Assembly (NCBI GenBank): GCA_948146395.1 | Contig: OX411545.1 | Span: forward strand, 17,304,526 to 17,368,525 | Direction: 5' to 3' | Length of the DNA: 64,000 bases | Source: Fragum whitleyi | Lineage: Eukaryota; Mollusca; Bivalvia; Cardiida; Cardiidae | Part shown: positions 45,240-56,325 of the stretch, piece after piece | How the letters are laid out: each line of letters opens with the position of its first letter | How positions within the stretch are numbered: position 1 is the stretch's first letter | The notes under the pieces: generated by a model | What the model was told of the DNA's origin: nothing | What the model saw: the letters and a program-made list of their open reading frames with translations, nothing else | Database searches by the model: none | Made by a program: the position numbers and the translations under genes

Positions 45240-45886
45240 TTTTTTACATTTTAAAACAGGTTTCATCAAGTTAGCTTGCTTAGTTATTAAGTTATTGCAG
45301 GATCCATTTTTTGCCATATTTTCAATATTTCCGTTACCATAGCAACCGCACTTTTTGTCAAAGAACAAAGATAAAATGATGTGCATAATCTACACATTGC
45401 CATCTAGTCATATACCAAGTCTCATCAAATTAGCTTGCTTACTTATTAACTTATCGCAGGATCCAATATTTTTTGCCATATTTTCACTATTTCCGTAACC
45501 ATAGCAACAACAATTTTAGTCTAAAAACAAAAATAAAATGATGTGCATAATCTACACATTGCCATATAGTCATATACCAAGTCTCATCAAACTAGCTTGC
45601 TTAGTTATTATCTTATCGCAGGATCCCATTTTTGGCCATATTTTCACTATTTCTGTAACCATAGCAACCTCAATTTAAGTCGAAAAACAAAAATAAAATG
45701 ATGTGCATAATCTGCACATTGCCATCTAGTCATATACCAACTTTCATCAAAAACGCTTACTTAGTTATTAAGTTATCGCGGGATCCAGATTTGAGCAGAC
45801 GGACGGACGGATGGACAGACGGACGGACAGACGGAGGGCAAACCTATAGTCCCCTCCGGCGTGAACACCGGTAGGACTAATAAATC
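45240..45886 (+). mobile_element. Helitron-like tandem-repeat element, TTAGCTTGCTTA family
   Basis: About 3.5 copies of a ~165-bp unit ('TTATCGCAGGATCC', 'ACCATAGCAACC', 'ATGATGTGCATAATCTACAC'), then a GACGGACGGACG microsatellite (45797-45835), then a hairpin AGTCCC...CACCGGTAGGACT and AATAAA. The 3' end ACTAA|T matches the terminal rule seen in the 1.3 kb element. Confidence 0.65.
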
Positions 45887-46614
45887 AAGTATTCAATGAC
45901 CACTCATTCAATTTCCTCTATTTACGAGATAATCATGCAATGTTTATGATGATGTCATTTATTGGACTCCCTTTTGATGAGGTCAGACAGGGTAAAATGA
46001 AACATAGCGGGGTTTTGAATTTTTAATAATTTCATTGGCTTGGCATTGAGTTTGTCAACGATAATCTTCAGTTTCTCAATAATCCACCAAAAAAATTAAA
46101 GAATTCATATTATTGCATAAAATGTGCAATTTTGGGTCGTTATAGGCATATTTTAACGGACAAAACCGGGGTGTTAACGAGAGAAAACGTGGAATAATAA
46201 GTAAATTCATGTGGCGTTAACCCCCGGCTTTCTTCACATAAATATTCTCGATCTGGGCCTAAACAGTTTATCAGTTTCCTTGTCCAACGTTATTACAGAG
46301 CATATCTTAAAACATTGCTCTAAATCCGCGTAAAATTGTGTAGCGTCATAAATTAACAAAGCGATGTTGGTATAAACAAGAAGGATGGTTTAATGCATGA
46401 CGGCATATAAGAATGTTTGTTACTGGTTTAATATGGTTTTCTATGAAATTATTTTGCTCTTATCTATCTTTTTATGCAATACTAGCGTCAATTCATGCTT
46501 TTTCCGGCGTTAACATTAGCAGAGACCCTTATGTGCTTTGCACTCGGGAGTTACACCATTTCTCAGGTCTCTGCAAATGTTAACACCCTCAAAAAGCCCC
46601 CTATAATAACTTAC
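45887..46614. other. Intron with a fragment shared with the window start
   Basis: About 45878-45925 resembles bases 1-55 ('CATGACC(G/A)CTCATTCAAT'). The remainder shows no exon. Confidence 0.35.
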
Positions 46615-46743
46615 TTGTACAGAAGTCTGTAGGCCATTACTGCCTCCATTATTATCTATGGCAAACAGGGTAAGGGTGTAGGTGGGAAATTCCTCCTTGT
46701 CAATATTTGCGTTTGGAGCCACACCAATCACTGCTTCATTGAC
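46615..46743 (-). CDS. Cadherin exon: EC strands D-G
   Basis: The acceptor CTCTGTTTATTTCAG and donor CAA|GTAAGTTAT bound 43 codons, phase 0 at both ends. It reads VNEAVIGVAPNANIDKEEFP, then TYTLTLFAIDNNGGSNGLQT and SVQ. IDKEE-xxYTLTLFAIDNNGGSN corresponds to the LDRE-Y-L-V-A-x-D-GG motifs of an EC repeat. The next exon supplies INVTVLDRNDN. Confidence 0.93.
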
Positions 46744-46769
46744 CTGAAATAAACAGAGTACATTATTAG

Positions 46770-46905
46770 TTATACGGTTTCTTGCCGGGGTATATGACGA
46801 TTTATTCCCGGCTGGAAAAATGATGTCACCCGAGCCGTAGGCGAGGGTTGACATCATTTTTACTGCCGGGAATAAATCGTCATATACCTAGGCAAGACAC
46901 CGTAT
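46770..46905. mobile_element. Fold-back element, ACGGT(T/G)TCTTGCC family
   Basis: TATACGGTTTCTTGCC ... GTATATGACGATTTATTCCC with its inverse to 46905, around a loop CGAGCCGTAGGCGAGGG. Almost perfect palindrome. It lies 27 bp upstream of the acceptor of exon 46615-46743. Confidence 0.75.
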
Positions 46906-46910
46906 TACGA

Positions 46911-47435
46911 ATTTATTATACTTCAAAGTTTTAGGGCTAAATATCTGTCTTTTGCCTATTTTAGGCGTTCGTATAAACCGATTTCTTTTAAACCACCAAT
47001 ATCCCTTAATGCGCCCCTATGAAAAGTAAAAATGTACAAAGTGAGGTCATATATAGTTGTGACGTCACACTACTACACTCTGCGCTATTGTGGTATGGAA
47101 GCGTTTGTTGGCTGAAACTGTGAGAAACTTGGCACTTTAAATGGACAGATTTGTACAAATTTAAGGTATTTATTGACATCTATATCATTTTTTATTTGCA
47201 CATTATTAACTGACATCCTTTTCAACTGTATCCTAGTGTGTATATTCCGGTTGTGTTATCAGCGAAGCGAGACAAACATGGCTGCCATTACCGTTTCGAT
47301 TTTTTGTCTATGTTCACATTTCGAGGCGCCTTAAGGAAACATTAGAGGTAATACCGGAGCGGCCGTAGCTATCAATGTTTGTCAGGTCAGCATTAACCAA
47401 TGAAAATGCTAGAATTTTCTTTGCAGTATAATAAA
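46911..47435. mobile_element. TIR element adjoining the fold-back
   Basis: Ends TTTATTATACTTCAAAG and, inverted, TTTATTATACTGCAAAG. About 525 bp, non-coding. It may form one composite unit with 46770-46905. Confidence 0.55.
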
Positions 47436-47437
47436 AA

Positions 47438-47505
47438 TGGCTTAGTGTGAGACAGTTGTAACTACCTATGTTTATATGCAGTTACAACTGCATAATGCTG
47501 AGCTA
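47438..47505. mobile_element. Short fold-back element, GGCTCA family
   Basis: TGGCTTAGTGTGAGACAGTT and a partly inverted right arm ending GCTGAGCTA. Confidence 0.6.
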
Positions 47506-47749
47506 TGTATATTGAAAGAGAATTCATGTAATACAGAATTTATTGAAATACTCATCTATATAGATGATAATTTGATGACCTAGTGTTAAACAGTTGTAAC
47601 TGTCTATATGTTTGAGAGGAGCTATCAAATTGTTTGATTCAGAGTATGATACCGTTTTCTCCTTATTAACCCTCCCAGGAGCTATACATAATATGGTCAT
47701 AATGTAACATAGTATACATTTTGTGTTTTCAAAAATCATCAAAATTGAT

Positions 47750-47935
47750 GTCTTTTAGGCCCTTTTCCTTTTATTTGAGGTGAATTTCCTCTAAATAATC
47801 ATATAAATGATTATTTAGAGGAAATTCAACTCAAATAAGAGAGAAGTCTAAAAAAGTTCCTAAAATTTAGGCATTTGAGGTGTTAGGGGTGCTACTATTA
47901 GGGAGGACGCTATTATTGGAGGAAACACGGTAGAA
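47750..47935. mobile_element. Hairpin MITE, TACCGTATTTCC family, inverted and truncated
   Basis: The right end is TTGGAGGAAACACGGTA. The strong hairpin GAATTTCCTCTAAATAATCA and inverse lies at 47783-47840. Confidence 0.65.
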
Positions 47936-48172
47936 TTATCATTTATTTAGCGAAGTTTTCATAGTTATCATATTTCTCTAATGTCAAAATGAGAAAGAAT
48001 GTGAAAATTTTGGGATGTCTCTTAAAGCATGTCATTTTGCATATCGTCAATGTTATTCTTAAATCTCGTAAGTACAGCTTTAATCACGAGGTTTTGGAAT
48101 TACAAGGAAGATATGATCACAAGGCAACAACACGATATAGTGTGTTTATTATTACTTTAATCTGGTTATTAA

Positions 48173-48439
48173 CCCTTGTCATGCTAAATAAAAATTCTTG
48201 GCAAAATTGCTACAGAATCTAAAGTGCTCAAGGCACTGGATACACTATATGTGAGTCGATATTCATTTTGAAAATTACATTTTAAATGATTACCTGGTTC
48301 AAATAAAAAGGAAAAACAGTCGGTTTAGACAAAGATCAACTGCGGTATAGACAAAGATCAGACTGCACATATGTGCAGCCTGATGTTTGCCTATAGCTCC
48401 TGCCAAAGCAGGAATATTCAAGGTTCAGCATGACAAGGG
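48173..48439. mobile_element. TTAA MITE, family 1, long variant
   Basis: TTAA at 48169-48172 and 48440-48443. Ends CCCTTGTCATGCTAAA and TTCAGCATGACAAGGG. About 267 bp because an internal segment (ACAAAGATCAAC/GACTG) is partly repeated. Confidence 0.8.
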
Positions 48440-48443
48440 TTAA

Positions 48444-48842
48444 TTGTGTAATGACACATTTAGCAATAATTTGTCAATATATCAAAATGAAAGATGATTT
48501 AATTGAATAAGTTTAAATTGCAGTTTGTGCTTTGAATACTTGACATCATTGTGCCCTGCTTGTCACAGAGAGCTTGTCTTTGGTCACTCATAAAATTGCT
48601 TGCTATTCAGCGTACTTTCATTCAATTTGTTGTGTGCTAACAGAAAGGAAAAAGCATTAAGATGATGCAATTTTAATTTCCATACGATTGGTAGTCTTTG
48701 AAATATGGCGTCAGTCCACTCATTCCCTCAGAAATCAATTTTGAATAAATCTTGAAAGGTATGCACGGTATCAAGCATAGATATGCATATTCTATTCTGG
48801 TTATTGATCATTATTTTTTGACAGAGTAATGGCCCCTTGTTA
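48444..48842. other. Intron, nothing recognised
   Basis: AT-rich, no exon or repeat with clear ends. Confidence 0.4.
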
Positions 48843-49110
48843 AACAAGAGTACCACCTACGGGTGCCTACGCTTGGCTGTTGAGTGCTGGATGGCGGGAA
48901 AAATCTAAGTAAAAAAAGAGGCATAATTGTACAAAATGCATCTGGAGTTATCCCCCTTGATATTATAGGTTGCTCATTTGATGGTGAGCATGTGTGCCAT
49001 GTTCCAAGTGAATGCCTTCAGTAGAACCAGAGATATCACAAAATGTCAAAGTTTTCGCATGACGACGACAACAACAATGACGACAAAGACAACACGAAAG
49101 CTTTAGCCTG
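48843..49110 (+). mobile_element. ACAAGAG-family non-autonomous element
   Basis: Begins ACAAGAGTACCACCTACGGG. Carries 'GCTGTTGAGTGCTGGATGG' and an ACGACGACAACAACAATGAC tract. The 3' end is degraded. Confidence 0.65.
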
Positions 49111-49286
49111 ATGGACTATATTAGTCACATCCTGCGACAAGCTCTGGTTAGAGTGTTCACTCAAGTTTCCTAGTGATTTCACTAGAAAGCTTCAATTAAC
49201 ATTGCGCAAGATCATGTATGCCCAAATGTTGTTGAACAATTACGGGTCCACTACCTTAATACCCAAGAAATAATGAAATAACTCAC

Positions 49287-49436
49287 CACATTACTGGTAT
49301 ACAGCATAAAATCATCACGGTCAGAAATCAAATTAAATCGACAGACCCCATAAGTCCCAGAATCTCTATCAGTAACAGATATGGTAATAAGCTCCGTTGG
49401 ATTCTGTGAATTTTCAAACACTGATGCTTCGTACAT
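49287..49436 (-). CDS. Cadherin exon: EC first half
   Basis: The acceptor GTAATTTCATTACAG and donor GTG|GTGAGTTAT bound 50 codons, phase 0 at both ends. It reads MYEASVFENSQNPTELITIS, then VTDRDSGTYGVCRFNLISDR and DDFMLYTSNV. Y-x-x-x-V-x-EN opens the domain (XEN calcium site). VTDRDSG-YG is the A-x-D-x-D-G-x-N-like site. The ATG at its start is an internal Met, not a start codon. Confidence 0.92.
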
Positions 49437-49615
49437 CTGTAATGAAATTACAGCCAAATAAATAGTTATTAATCCTTGTCCTGAGCCAAGAATATTCCTG
49501 CTTAGGTATTAGGCATAGACAAAAGGTCAGCCTGCACAAATGTGAAGTCTGATCTTAGTCTATTCCACCTCATTTTCTCTATAGTTCTTCTCAGGTTTCA
49601 TAAAGATATCTTTAA

Positions 49616-49855
49616 CCCTTGTCATGCTAAATTAATACCTTGGCAAATATTGAAATAAAATCAAAGTGCTGAAAGCTCTGGATGCAATTATTGCGAGTAA
49701 GTATTGATTTCAAAAATATAATTTTCAATATTTTGTGGTGTACACAAGGAAAAACGGGTGGTATAGACTATGATCAGACTGCACATATGTGCAGCCTAAT
49801 CTTTGTCTTTACCTCCTGTCAAAGCCAGAATATTCCAAGTTCAGCATGACAAGGG
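49616..49855. mobile_element. TTAA MITE, family 1
   Basis: TTAA at 49612-49615 and 49856-49859. Ends CCCTTGTCATGCTAAA and TTCAGCATGACAAGGG. A degraded partial copy precedes it at about 49470-49600. Confidence 0.82.
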
Positions 49856-49859
49856 TTAA

Positions 49860-50529
49860 TAACAACAAATATTACCTAGGTTAAAGTTTGTCAACATCCT
49901 TGTCAACATTGTTGGCCAACGTCAATGCTGATGCCTTAGCCAACACTTAGTCAATAACAATGCTAACCCCATGACATGAAGGTGCTGACAACGCCCCCCC
50001 CCCCCCCCCTTTTTTTTCCCCAAAAATAGCAGAGCTAAAATTGTATTTTCAAAATTAATACTGACTTAATTGTTGGGCAATCGGTATCAAATCACAATTG
50101 ATAATAGCTTCTTAGTTGAAAGAGTAAATCAACAAATGATCAAGTGTACAATGGTTTTCTTAGAAATTAATACAGAACTCCCAGTTTCATCCTTTGAAAA
50201 ATAGAATTTGAAAGTTAACTTAATAAACTCATGACTTAAAAACTCCTTCTGCAGATTTTTCTACCAACTCTATGGCTTGGTGTGAAATAGTTGTAACTGC
50301 CTATACACATTTTTATGCAAGTACTAGACGATCATTGAAATTTGTGACTTCATTCAAAATAAATTATCAACAAAGGAAAAAGCACAATCAGTTGATTGAG
50401 AACACCAATGCCCAAGAAACAGCTTTTTTTTTGATTTATGACAATGACCTTGTTACATAACCTTGAACTTGGTACGAGTAGATGGGCTCATTGAGATTCA
50501 TCATCGTGGCCAATAGACCAATGGATAGA
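49860..50529. other. Intron with poly-C/poly-T tract
   Basis: Contains about 15 C followed by T at 49994-50018, and a degraded GGCTCA fold-back arm at about 50272-50300. No exon. Confidence 0.4.
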
Positions 50530-50975
50530 TAGACTGTATTCTTTAATGCTTTCCGGTGGTTTATCGAGAAATAGCGGTAGATTATCACTTGATAATCTCA
50601 CCTCAAAAGCAGTGAAATTATCAAAAACTTATACCCTGCTTTTGTGCATTTCATCTTATCTGATGTCATCTATGTGGGGCAAAATAAGTGGCGTCACAAT
50701 GAATGTTGCATAGCAATCACGCCCAAATGACACGCTTTATGAAAATAAGTCCTACCAATTTCACATTTTGTCTCATTTATGCAAAAAAGAAATAAAATAA
50801 TTGTTTGCTTTTTGAGTACGATCGATTTATATTTCATTTCGTGAACAACAAAAGCTATATTTTCACTCATGGCTCCACCACTTGTGAAAAAAAATATAGC
50901 TTTTGTTGTTCACTGGATGAATATAAATCAACCTTACACTGAAATAAACAATTATCCTCTATATCCTTTCCTAGG
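50530..50975. mobile_element. TIR/fold-back element, TTTATCGAGAAATAGCGG family
   Basis: The left end GGTGGTTTATCGAGAAATAG next to CGGTAGATTATCA. The internal hairpin AACAACAAAAGCTATATTTT and inverse lies at 50850-50915. A larger relative is at 61298-62100. It ends 55 bp from exon 51029-51207. Confidence 0.6.
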
Positions 50976-51028
50976 ACAAGGGTTGATAATTAACTCCTAT
51001 ACACCAAACATGCAACCTTAACACTTAC

Positions 51029-51207
51029 CTTTCGTGGAAATATCGGAAAGTTGTCATTTACGTCGTTCACCTGAATGTTGACGGTGGCTGTACTTGTCCG
51101 ATCCCCAGTGTCAGATATGGCTTCTACCACAAACGTTACGATTCTTCTATTATTGATGTTTGGAGACAGTTGTTCAAAGTCGAGTGGCTTCTTTAATTCC
51201 ACATTAC
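51029..51207 (-). CDS. Cadherin exon: EC C-terminal half with VNDVNDNFP
   Basis: The acceptor TTTATTTCTAATTCAG and donor AAAG|GTAAGTGTT bound 179 nt (2+177, ending phase 0). With the last base of the upstream exon it reads SNVELKKPLDFEQLSPNINN, then RRIVTFVVEAISDTGDRTST and ends TVNIQVNDVNDNFPIFPRK. LKKPLDFE, V-V-EA-x-SDTG and VNDVNDNFPIF are the canonical EC motifs. The plus-strand frame here is a shadow. Confidence 0.95.
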
Positions 51208-51494
51208 CTGAATTAGAAATAAACACGGAGCTACATGATAGAGTAAGTATTTTTAATTCTAAATAAGGTTGTTTCAACTAAACATGCACAAATCCTATGT
51301 TGTGTGTAAAGGGTTAAAACCAGAGCTACATATAGAGTATTTTGGATTTCAAATTATATTATTTCACAAATACTTGCGCAAATCCTTTATTGTTGGTATT
51401 CACAGGAATCAACTTGAAAGGTTATTCAATTGAATACCCATAACATACGGTTTCATTAGAAATAAATATATTAAACATGCAAAAGTTATCCCCC
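51208..51494. other. Intron, nothing recognised
   Basis: No exon and no clear repeat; a short palindrome sits at 51390-51450 (GGTATTCA... type). Confidence 0.35.
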
Positions 51495-51835
51495 TTCCTT
51501 GCCTCTTAGGCAGGGCCTAAGTAACGGGTCATTGCATTTAAGGTCAAGTAAATCAGCTTTAATTTTAGTAAACTTATTTCTACAGAGTCAACAAGAATAA
51601 TTCGAATCCTTAAATCGTAAATTGGTAACTAAATCCTCGTAACTTCAGCTTAATCAAGCTGAAGTTACGAGAATTTGGTAACCAAACGATAAAGTGCGTT
51701 CACTCTCTTTAAGCGCATCAATCTTTTAGTTTAATTACAGTTATTTGCATGCGTTAACAATAAAGAATCCAAAGTTTTGAAAAGTAAACTCGCCAAATTA
51801 CGTCACGACTAAGCCCCACCCTGCCAGTTCATTAT
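51495..51835. mobile_element. MITE, GGCAGGGC(...)CTAAGTAACGGG family, copy 1
   Basis: The left end TAGGCAGGGCCTAAGTAACG and the right end CACCCTGCCAGTTC (inverted match GGCAGGGTGGGGCTTA). A central hairpin TAACTTCAGCTTAATCAAGC and inverse lies at 51639-51668. A direct repeat of this unit is at 52203-52567. Confidence 0.7.
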
Positions 51836-52202
51836 TAACGCAGAATACCGTTGTAAAACCATTTGAAATAACCACAATTATTGCTGTCTTTTCAGATATT
51901 ATTACAGAAACATATGTTGTTCAAGATTACCACATGAAAATGGAGATTTAATGTAAATAATGCACTAAAGCAAAGTTTAAAACATATTTTATTAACCCTG
52001 TTTTACATATTCTAGGGACTTTTTTTATTATTAAATAACTTAATATCTTGTGAGTTACACACAAATTTTATAGAAGATATCATAAGATTAGCTAAGATAT
52101 AAACTATAACCCTGAAATGGTTAAAACAAATAAAACATTATAGATTTGATACTTGGATATATCATAAGTAAAAATCATATGTATTATCCATGAATAATGC
52201 TG

Positions 52203-52567
52203 TGGCAGGGCGCAGCCTAAGTAACGGGTCGTTGCACTTAAGGTTAAGGGAAATCAGCTTTTTATCAAAAATAACATACTTCTAAATAGAGTCGACATAA
52301 ATAAATTGAGACCTAAAATCATAGATTGGTAACCAAATCCTCCTAACTTCAGCTTAATCAAGCCGAAGTTACGGGGCCTTGGTTACCAAAAGATGAAATG
52401 TGTTCACTCTCTCAATGCACTTGAAACCTTTAGGTTTTAGATACAGTTATTTATTTGCGCAAGTAAACGATGATTACCAACTAAAATTTGAAAGAACCCA
52501 AACTATTGAAAAGTAAACTCACCAAATTACGTCACGATTAAGCCCCGCCCTGCCAGTTCATTAATTA
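52203..52567. mobile_element. MITE, GGCAGGGC(...)CTAAGTAACGGG family, copy 2
   Basis: GGCAGGGCGCAGCCTAAGTA at the left and CCCCGCCCTGCCAGTTCA at the right. Same central hairpin (CTTCAGCTTAATCAAGCCGA). Same orientation as copy 1, so two insertions in tandem or a segmental duplication. Confidence 0.7.
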
Positions 52568-53277
52568 TGCAGAATATCAGTAATCAATATATATCAAACT
52601 TCGGTTAAATTAGCATACTTCCTGTTTATAGAAAACACTAGACACACTGACATGTAAATACAGCCATTCATGCAAATAAAAACACAGATAACTTAATAGA
52701 ATCAATACAGTATTGAACCCGCAATAGTTCCTCAACTATTTCGAAAGTAACTAACTTTAATAGTGTAAACCAAGGTCACATTATGATTTCATAAGGAAAC
52801 CTCGGTTAATATTGTGAAAGACCATGATCGAATTCTGAAATGTTGCGGAACTTATTCAGGTCCTCAATGTTAATTGTCAATATTAACCTTGCATGTCTAT
52901 ACATTTGTGTGTGGAATTTAGTATGTCTGAATTGTCAGACTAAGGCTTTTCTGAACATGAGTCACCCAAGCATCATTTCTAAGAAATTTTAATGGTATCC
53001 ATGCAGCAGATGGTGAGAAGACTTTTATTGTAGAAGATTGCTTTGCAAGCTTGACACAACACCATGAAAAGGCCAGCTTAAAATCAGTCATAATGTAGCT
53101 AAAAGGTGTTGCAGTGAAGAAATCATGTGATCTACAAACTACAAAAATGTAATTCTAAAAGCATTGAAATGAAGCAGAAATGAATGGGTATGATTCCCAA
53201 ATGATATTCTTTAGTTTTGTTTAGCACAGTGAATAATCATGTGACACCCTCATTTCAGAAAATTATCAATTATAGGT
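52568..53277. other. Intron with a dispersed repeat fragment
   Basis: About 52795-52875 belongs to the repeat described under 25173-25576. Otherwise unique. Confidence 0.4.
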
Positions 53278-53348
53278 TGACTCAGTGCGAAAGTGTTATA
53301 ACTCCCGATAAACATATAGGGAGTTACAACTGTTTCGCAATGAGTTAT
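53278..53348. mobile_element. Short fold-back element, GGCTCA family
   Basis: TTGACTCAGTGCGAAAGTGT ... GTTTCGCAATGAGTTA with central AACATATAGGGAGTTACAAC. Confidence 0.7.
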
Positions 53349-53429
53349 CGATTATAGTTCTATCAATATTTATGTGACCAATTTAAATTTGAATTAAAGA
53401 GGAGAATGTGGAAAAATGTCTGGAATTGG

Positions 53430-53900
53430 CTGAATGTGGCAAATCTTTTAGAAATCTGTTGATCAAAAAGTTATTGACCACCAAGTCAAAATTTAATGGG
53501 TTGTCAATAACTTTTTTATCAGCTGATTTTCATAAGATCTACACCATGTCCAGTAAATTCCCTGACATTTTGCCTCCCTTCCTCTTCATAAATGGCTAAA
53601 CGTGGCAAATCTTTGAAAAATCTGCTGATCAAAAAATTATTGACCACTAAGTAAAAATTTAATGGGTTGTCAATAACTTTTTAATGAGCAGATTTTCAAA
53701 AGATCTATACCATGTCCAGTAAATTCCTGACATTTTGCCGCCCTCTCTCTTCATGAATTTGCTTAATGTGGCAAATCTTTTAGAAATCTGCTGATCAAAA
53801 GGCATTGACCACTTAGTAAAAATTTAATGGGTTGTCAATAACTTTTTAATGAGCTGATTTTCCAGTTAATTTCTGACATTTTGCCGCCATCTCTGCTTCA
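53430..53900. repeat. Tandem repeat, three ~165-bp units
   Basis: Units start near 53432, 53599 and 53764 with 'AATGTGGCAAATCTTT' and contain 'TTTAATGGGTTGTCAATAAC' and 'CCATGTCCAGTAAATTC'. The frame 53408-53599 is a repeat shadow. Confidence 0.8.
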
Positions 53901-54396
53901 AACCTTTTGGAATTGGTACAGTTACTTACATTATGAAATTGACATTCACCTCAATCAAAACTATTTTAAATCGCTTACCAAGTGCTCCATTCATTCATTC
54001 CAAACACTCACTCAAACAATTCAAAAACGCTCAAACCCATTGAAAAATATAGAATCACCAACGTCATTCAAAATAAGTTTTTGATAGAGAAAATTGCGAT
54101 ATCATTGACATAATTTAAATTGCTAGCGTCTTATAGGTTCTTGATGAAATAGGAAGCTATCTATACAACTTGTATGCATATTTTATAAAAGGGAGGTAAT
54201 CAATGTCACAAATTTTGTTCATCCTGAACAAAATTTGCGACATAGGATTACCTTCCATTAAATTCACCCTAAACTTGCTCCACACACTCATTCATTCACT
54301 CATTCACTCCTAAATCATTCCAAAATCATTCACCTTGTCAACTTCACAATGTTGTTGACTGTATAGTTTTTACACCACTATTGAAAAAAATATTGA
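53901..54396. other. Intron with CATTCACTCATTCA simple repeats and a hairpin
   Basis: A palindrome at 54190-54258 (GGTAATCAATGTCACAAATT and near inverse) and (ATTC)n-like stretches. No gene. Confidence 0.45.
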
Positions 54397-54686
54397 ACAA
54401 GAGCACTGCCTACCGGTGCCTACGCTCAGCTGTCGAGTGCTGGATGGTGGGAAAAAATCTAAGTAAAAAAAGGGGCATAATTTGCACAAAATGCATCTAG
54501 AGTTATCCCCCTTGATAGTATTGGTTGCTCTTTTGTTGGTGAACACGTGTGCTAAGTTTCAAGTGAACGCCTTCAGTAGAACCAGAGATATAACAAAATG
54601 TCAAAGTTTTCGCACGACGACGACAACGACGACAACGACACGGAGGCTATACCTTGGGTTTTCTCCGAAAACAGCCGAGCTAAAAA
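54397..54686 (+). mobile_element. ACAAGAG-family non-autonomous element, intact
   Basis: Starts ACAAGAGCACTGCCTACCGG and ends GAAAACAGCCGAGCTAA followed by AAAA. Contains the ACGACGACAACGACGAC tract. The best copy for defining both ends of the family (290 bp). Confidence 0.75.
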
Positions 54687-55422
54687 ATTGTGCCACATGA
54701 GTCCAGGCCGTGTTAAGGATGATAAAATATGTTTGTGAAATGTTCACGGAAGCCACCACTATGGCAAGTTTGAAAATACATGATGACCAACCTTTGTGGT
54801 GTCCGTATTTGAGGACTTAATTGCACGAAAGATCGAGATTATTTTGAGCAAAAAATAATATGGCCCATTTTCCTGTTTATCTTTATGTCTCAAATCAATT
54901 TGACCTTGGTATGGAAATAAGATAGCACAATTATTACCTGCATATAAGTTTATGACCAGTGTTAACCATTCTAATAATATTATTAGCATTTCCTGGCTGA
55001 CTTTAAATTTTGCCGCAACTGAATTTCTTATTTTCTGCATGCATGCATGGACATTAAAATATATTTCAAGCTTTTTCCACTTAGTTGCTAATTATTTCCT
55101 TGAAATTACAATTCTAATTATAGGCACACTGATGTACAGACAGACAATATTTTCAAAGTTTTTATTAAATGCCTTAATTAAACCAGAGAAAGCACAAAAA
55201 TTAACAAAGAATTTGAACAATGACCCTAAATAACAACAAGACAACATATTTTTTCCAGGTTTTCTCTGAATCTGTAGATCTATGATTCTGTATATCTTGA
55301 CACCAATTTATCCAGTTTAGCTCTGATTAGGGCCGAAGATTATAAACCTTTTTTCATGCTCAACTGAGAATTTTCTCAACTTTTGAATTCAAATAGATAG
55401 ATGAATATAAAGATGATATCAA
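54687..55422. other. Intron, nothing recognised
   Basis: The overlapping frames at 54759-55040 and 54952-55233 have no domain, splice or codon-phase support. Confidence 0.4.
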
Positions 55423-55729
55423 CAAGAGATGTTTGTAAAACATTTATGCCCCCACCAAAAAAAGAGAGCAGGTTGATGGCCTATTCTTTGTCTATTAAGA
55501 AAGGGCAATAGCTAAAAAAATATGATGAATAGCTATGGTTCTTGTGAACTGAAATTCTCCTCAGTGAGACCTATCCACCTGTGAAGTTTCATGATTCTAG
55601 CTTGCATACTTTTTGAGATATGGTTGAACAAAAAAGGTCTATGGCTGGCCAGACTGACAGACTGACAGACCTACTCACAGACAAGTGCAAAGCAATATAC
55701 CCCCTCTTCTTCGAAGGGGGTATAACAAG
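55423..55729 (+). mobile_element. ACAAGAGATGTTTGTAAAAC-family element
   Basis: Starts ACAAGAGATGTTTGTAAAAC. Has a GACTGACAGACTGACAGACC tract and ends with hairpin ACCCCCTC TTCTTCGAAGGGGGT. A truncated copy is at 60033-60270 and a tail at 40083-40335. Confidence 0.65.
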
Positions 55730-56029
55730 TTGTTATTTATAAAAACTTTTTTCATTATCTTTTATGTTCAAACATTTATCGTGGTCTTGAAACAGAAATA
55801 CAAATATATTTTATATATAATACAGATATAAAAGTTGAAAATTTAGAAAAATCTCAAGTGAGCATGAGAAAAAGATATAATCTCAGGCCCAAATGAATGA
55901 TACGCAGTTAAGAACAATACTACAGTTGACTACGTCAAAGAACACACAATGAGATTCCTCTCCCTTATTTCACCTGCTTTAACCTGCTTTTCTTTTTAAT
56001 TACGATTACGAAAAAACAAAATATCAGAC

Positions 56030-56250
56030 TGTCGGAGCACCTAACAATGGATTCCTGGTATTTCTACCACCTGAACTACCATTACACCCTTTCCTAGCCT
56101 CCGACTGCTATCTCACATAGGTTTACAATTATCTACCCATTGGTGAGAGACAAACGTCGGAAAGGATATTTTCCGCCACCGGGGATCGAACCCACTACTT
56201 CCAGATTGGAAGTCTTATGCCTAGCCAACTGCGCTATGGTGGTGGCTACC
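56030..56250 (-). mobile_element. tRNA-derived SINE, 3'-truncated, head intact
   Basis: The tRNA-like head at about 56248-56172 on the minus strand has TAGCGCAGTTGGCTAGGC and GGTTCGATCCC. The body ends early near 56030. The frame 56140-56397 is a shadow. Confidence 0.75.
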
Positions 56251-56252
56251 CA

Positions 56253-56325
56253 AGGGGTCAATGCAAAACTATTCCAAGTGCCCATAATATTAGAAGCCAC
56301 TTTCAAAAGTATTGTCCTAACCCCT
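56253..56325. mobile_element. Short fold-back element, GGGGTCA family (degraded)
   Basis: AAGGGGTCAATGCAAAACTA and an inverted right arm ending GTCCTAACCCCT. It directly follows the SINE. Confidence 0.6.
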
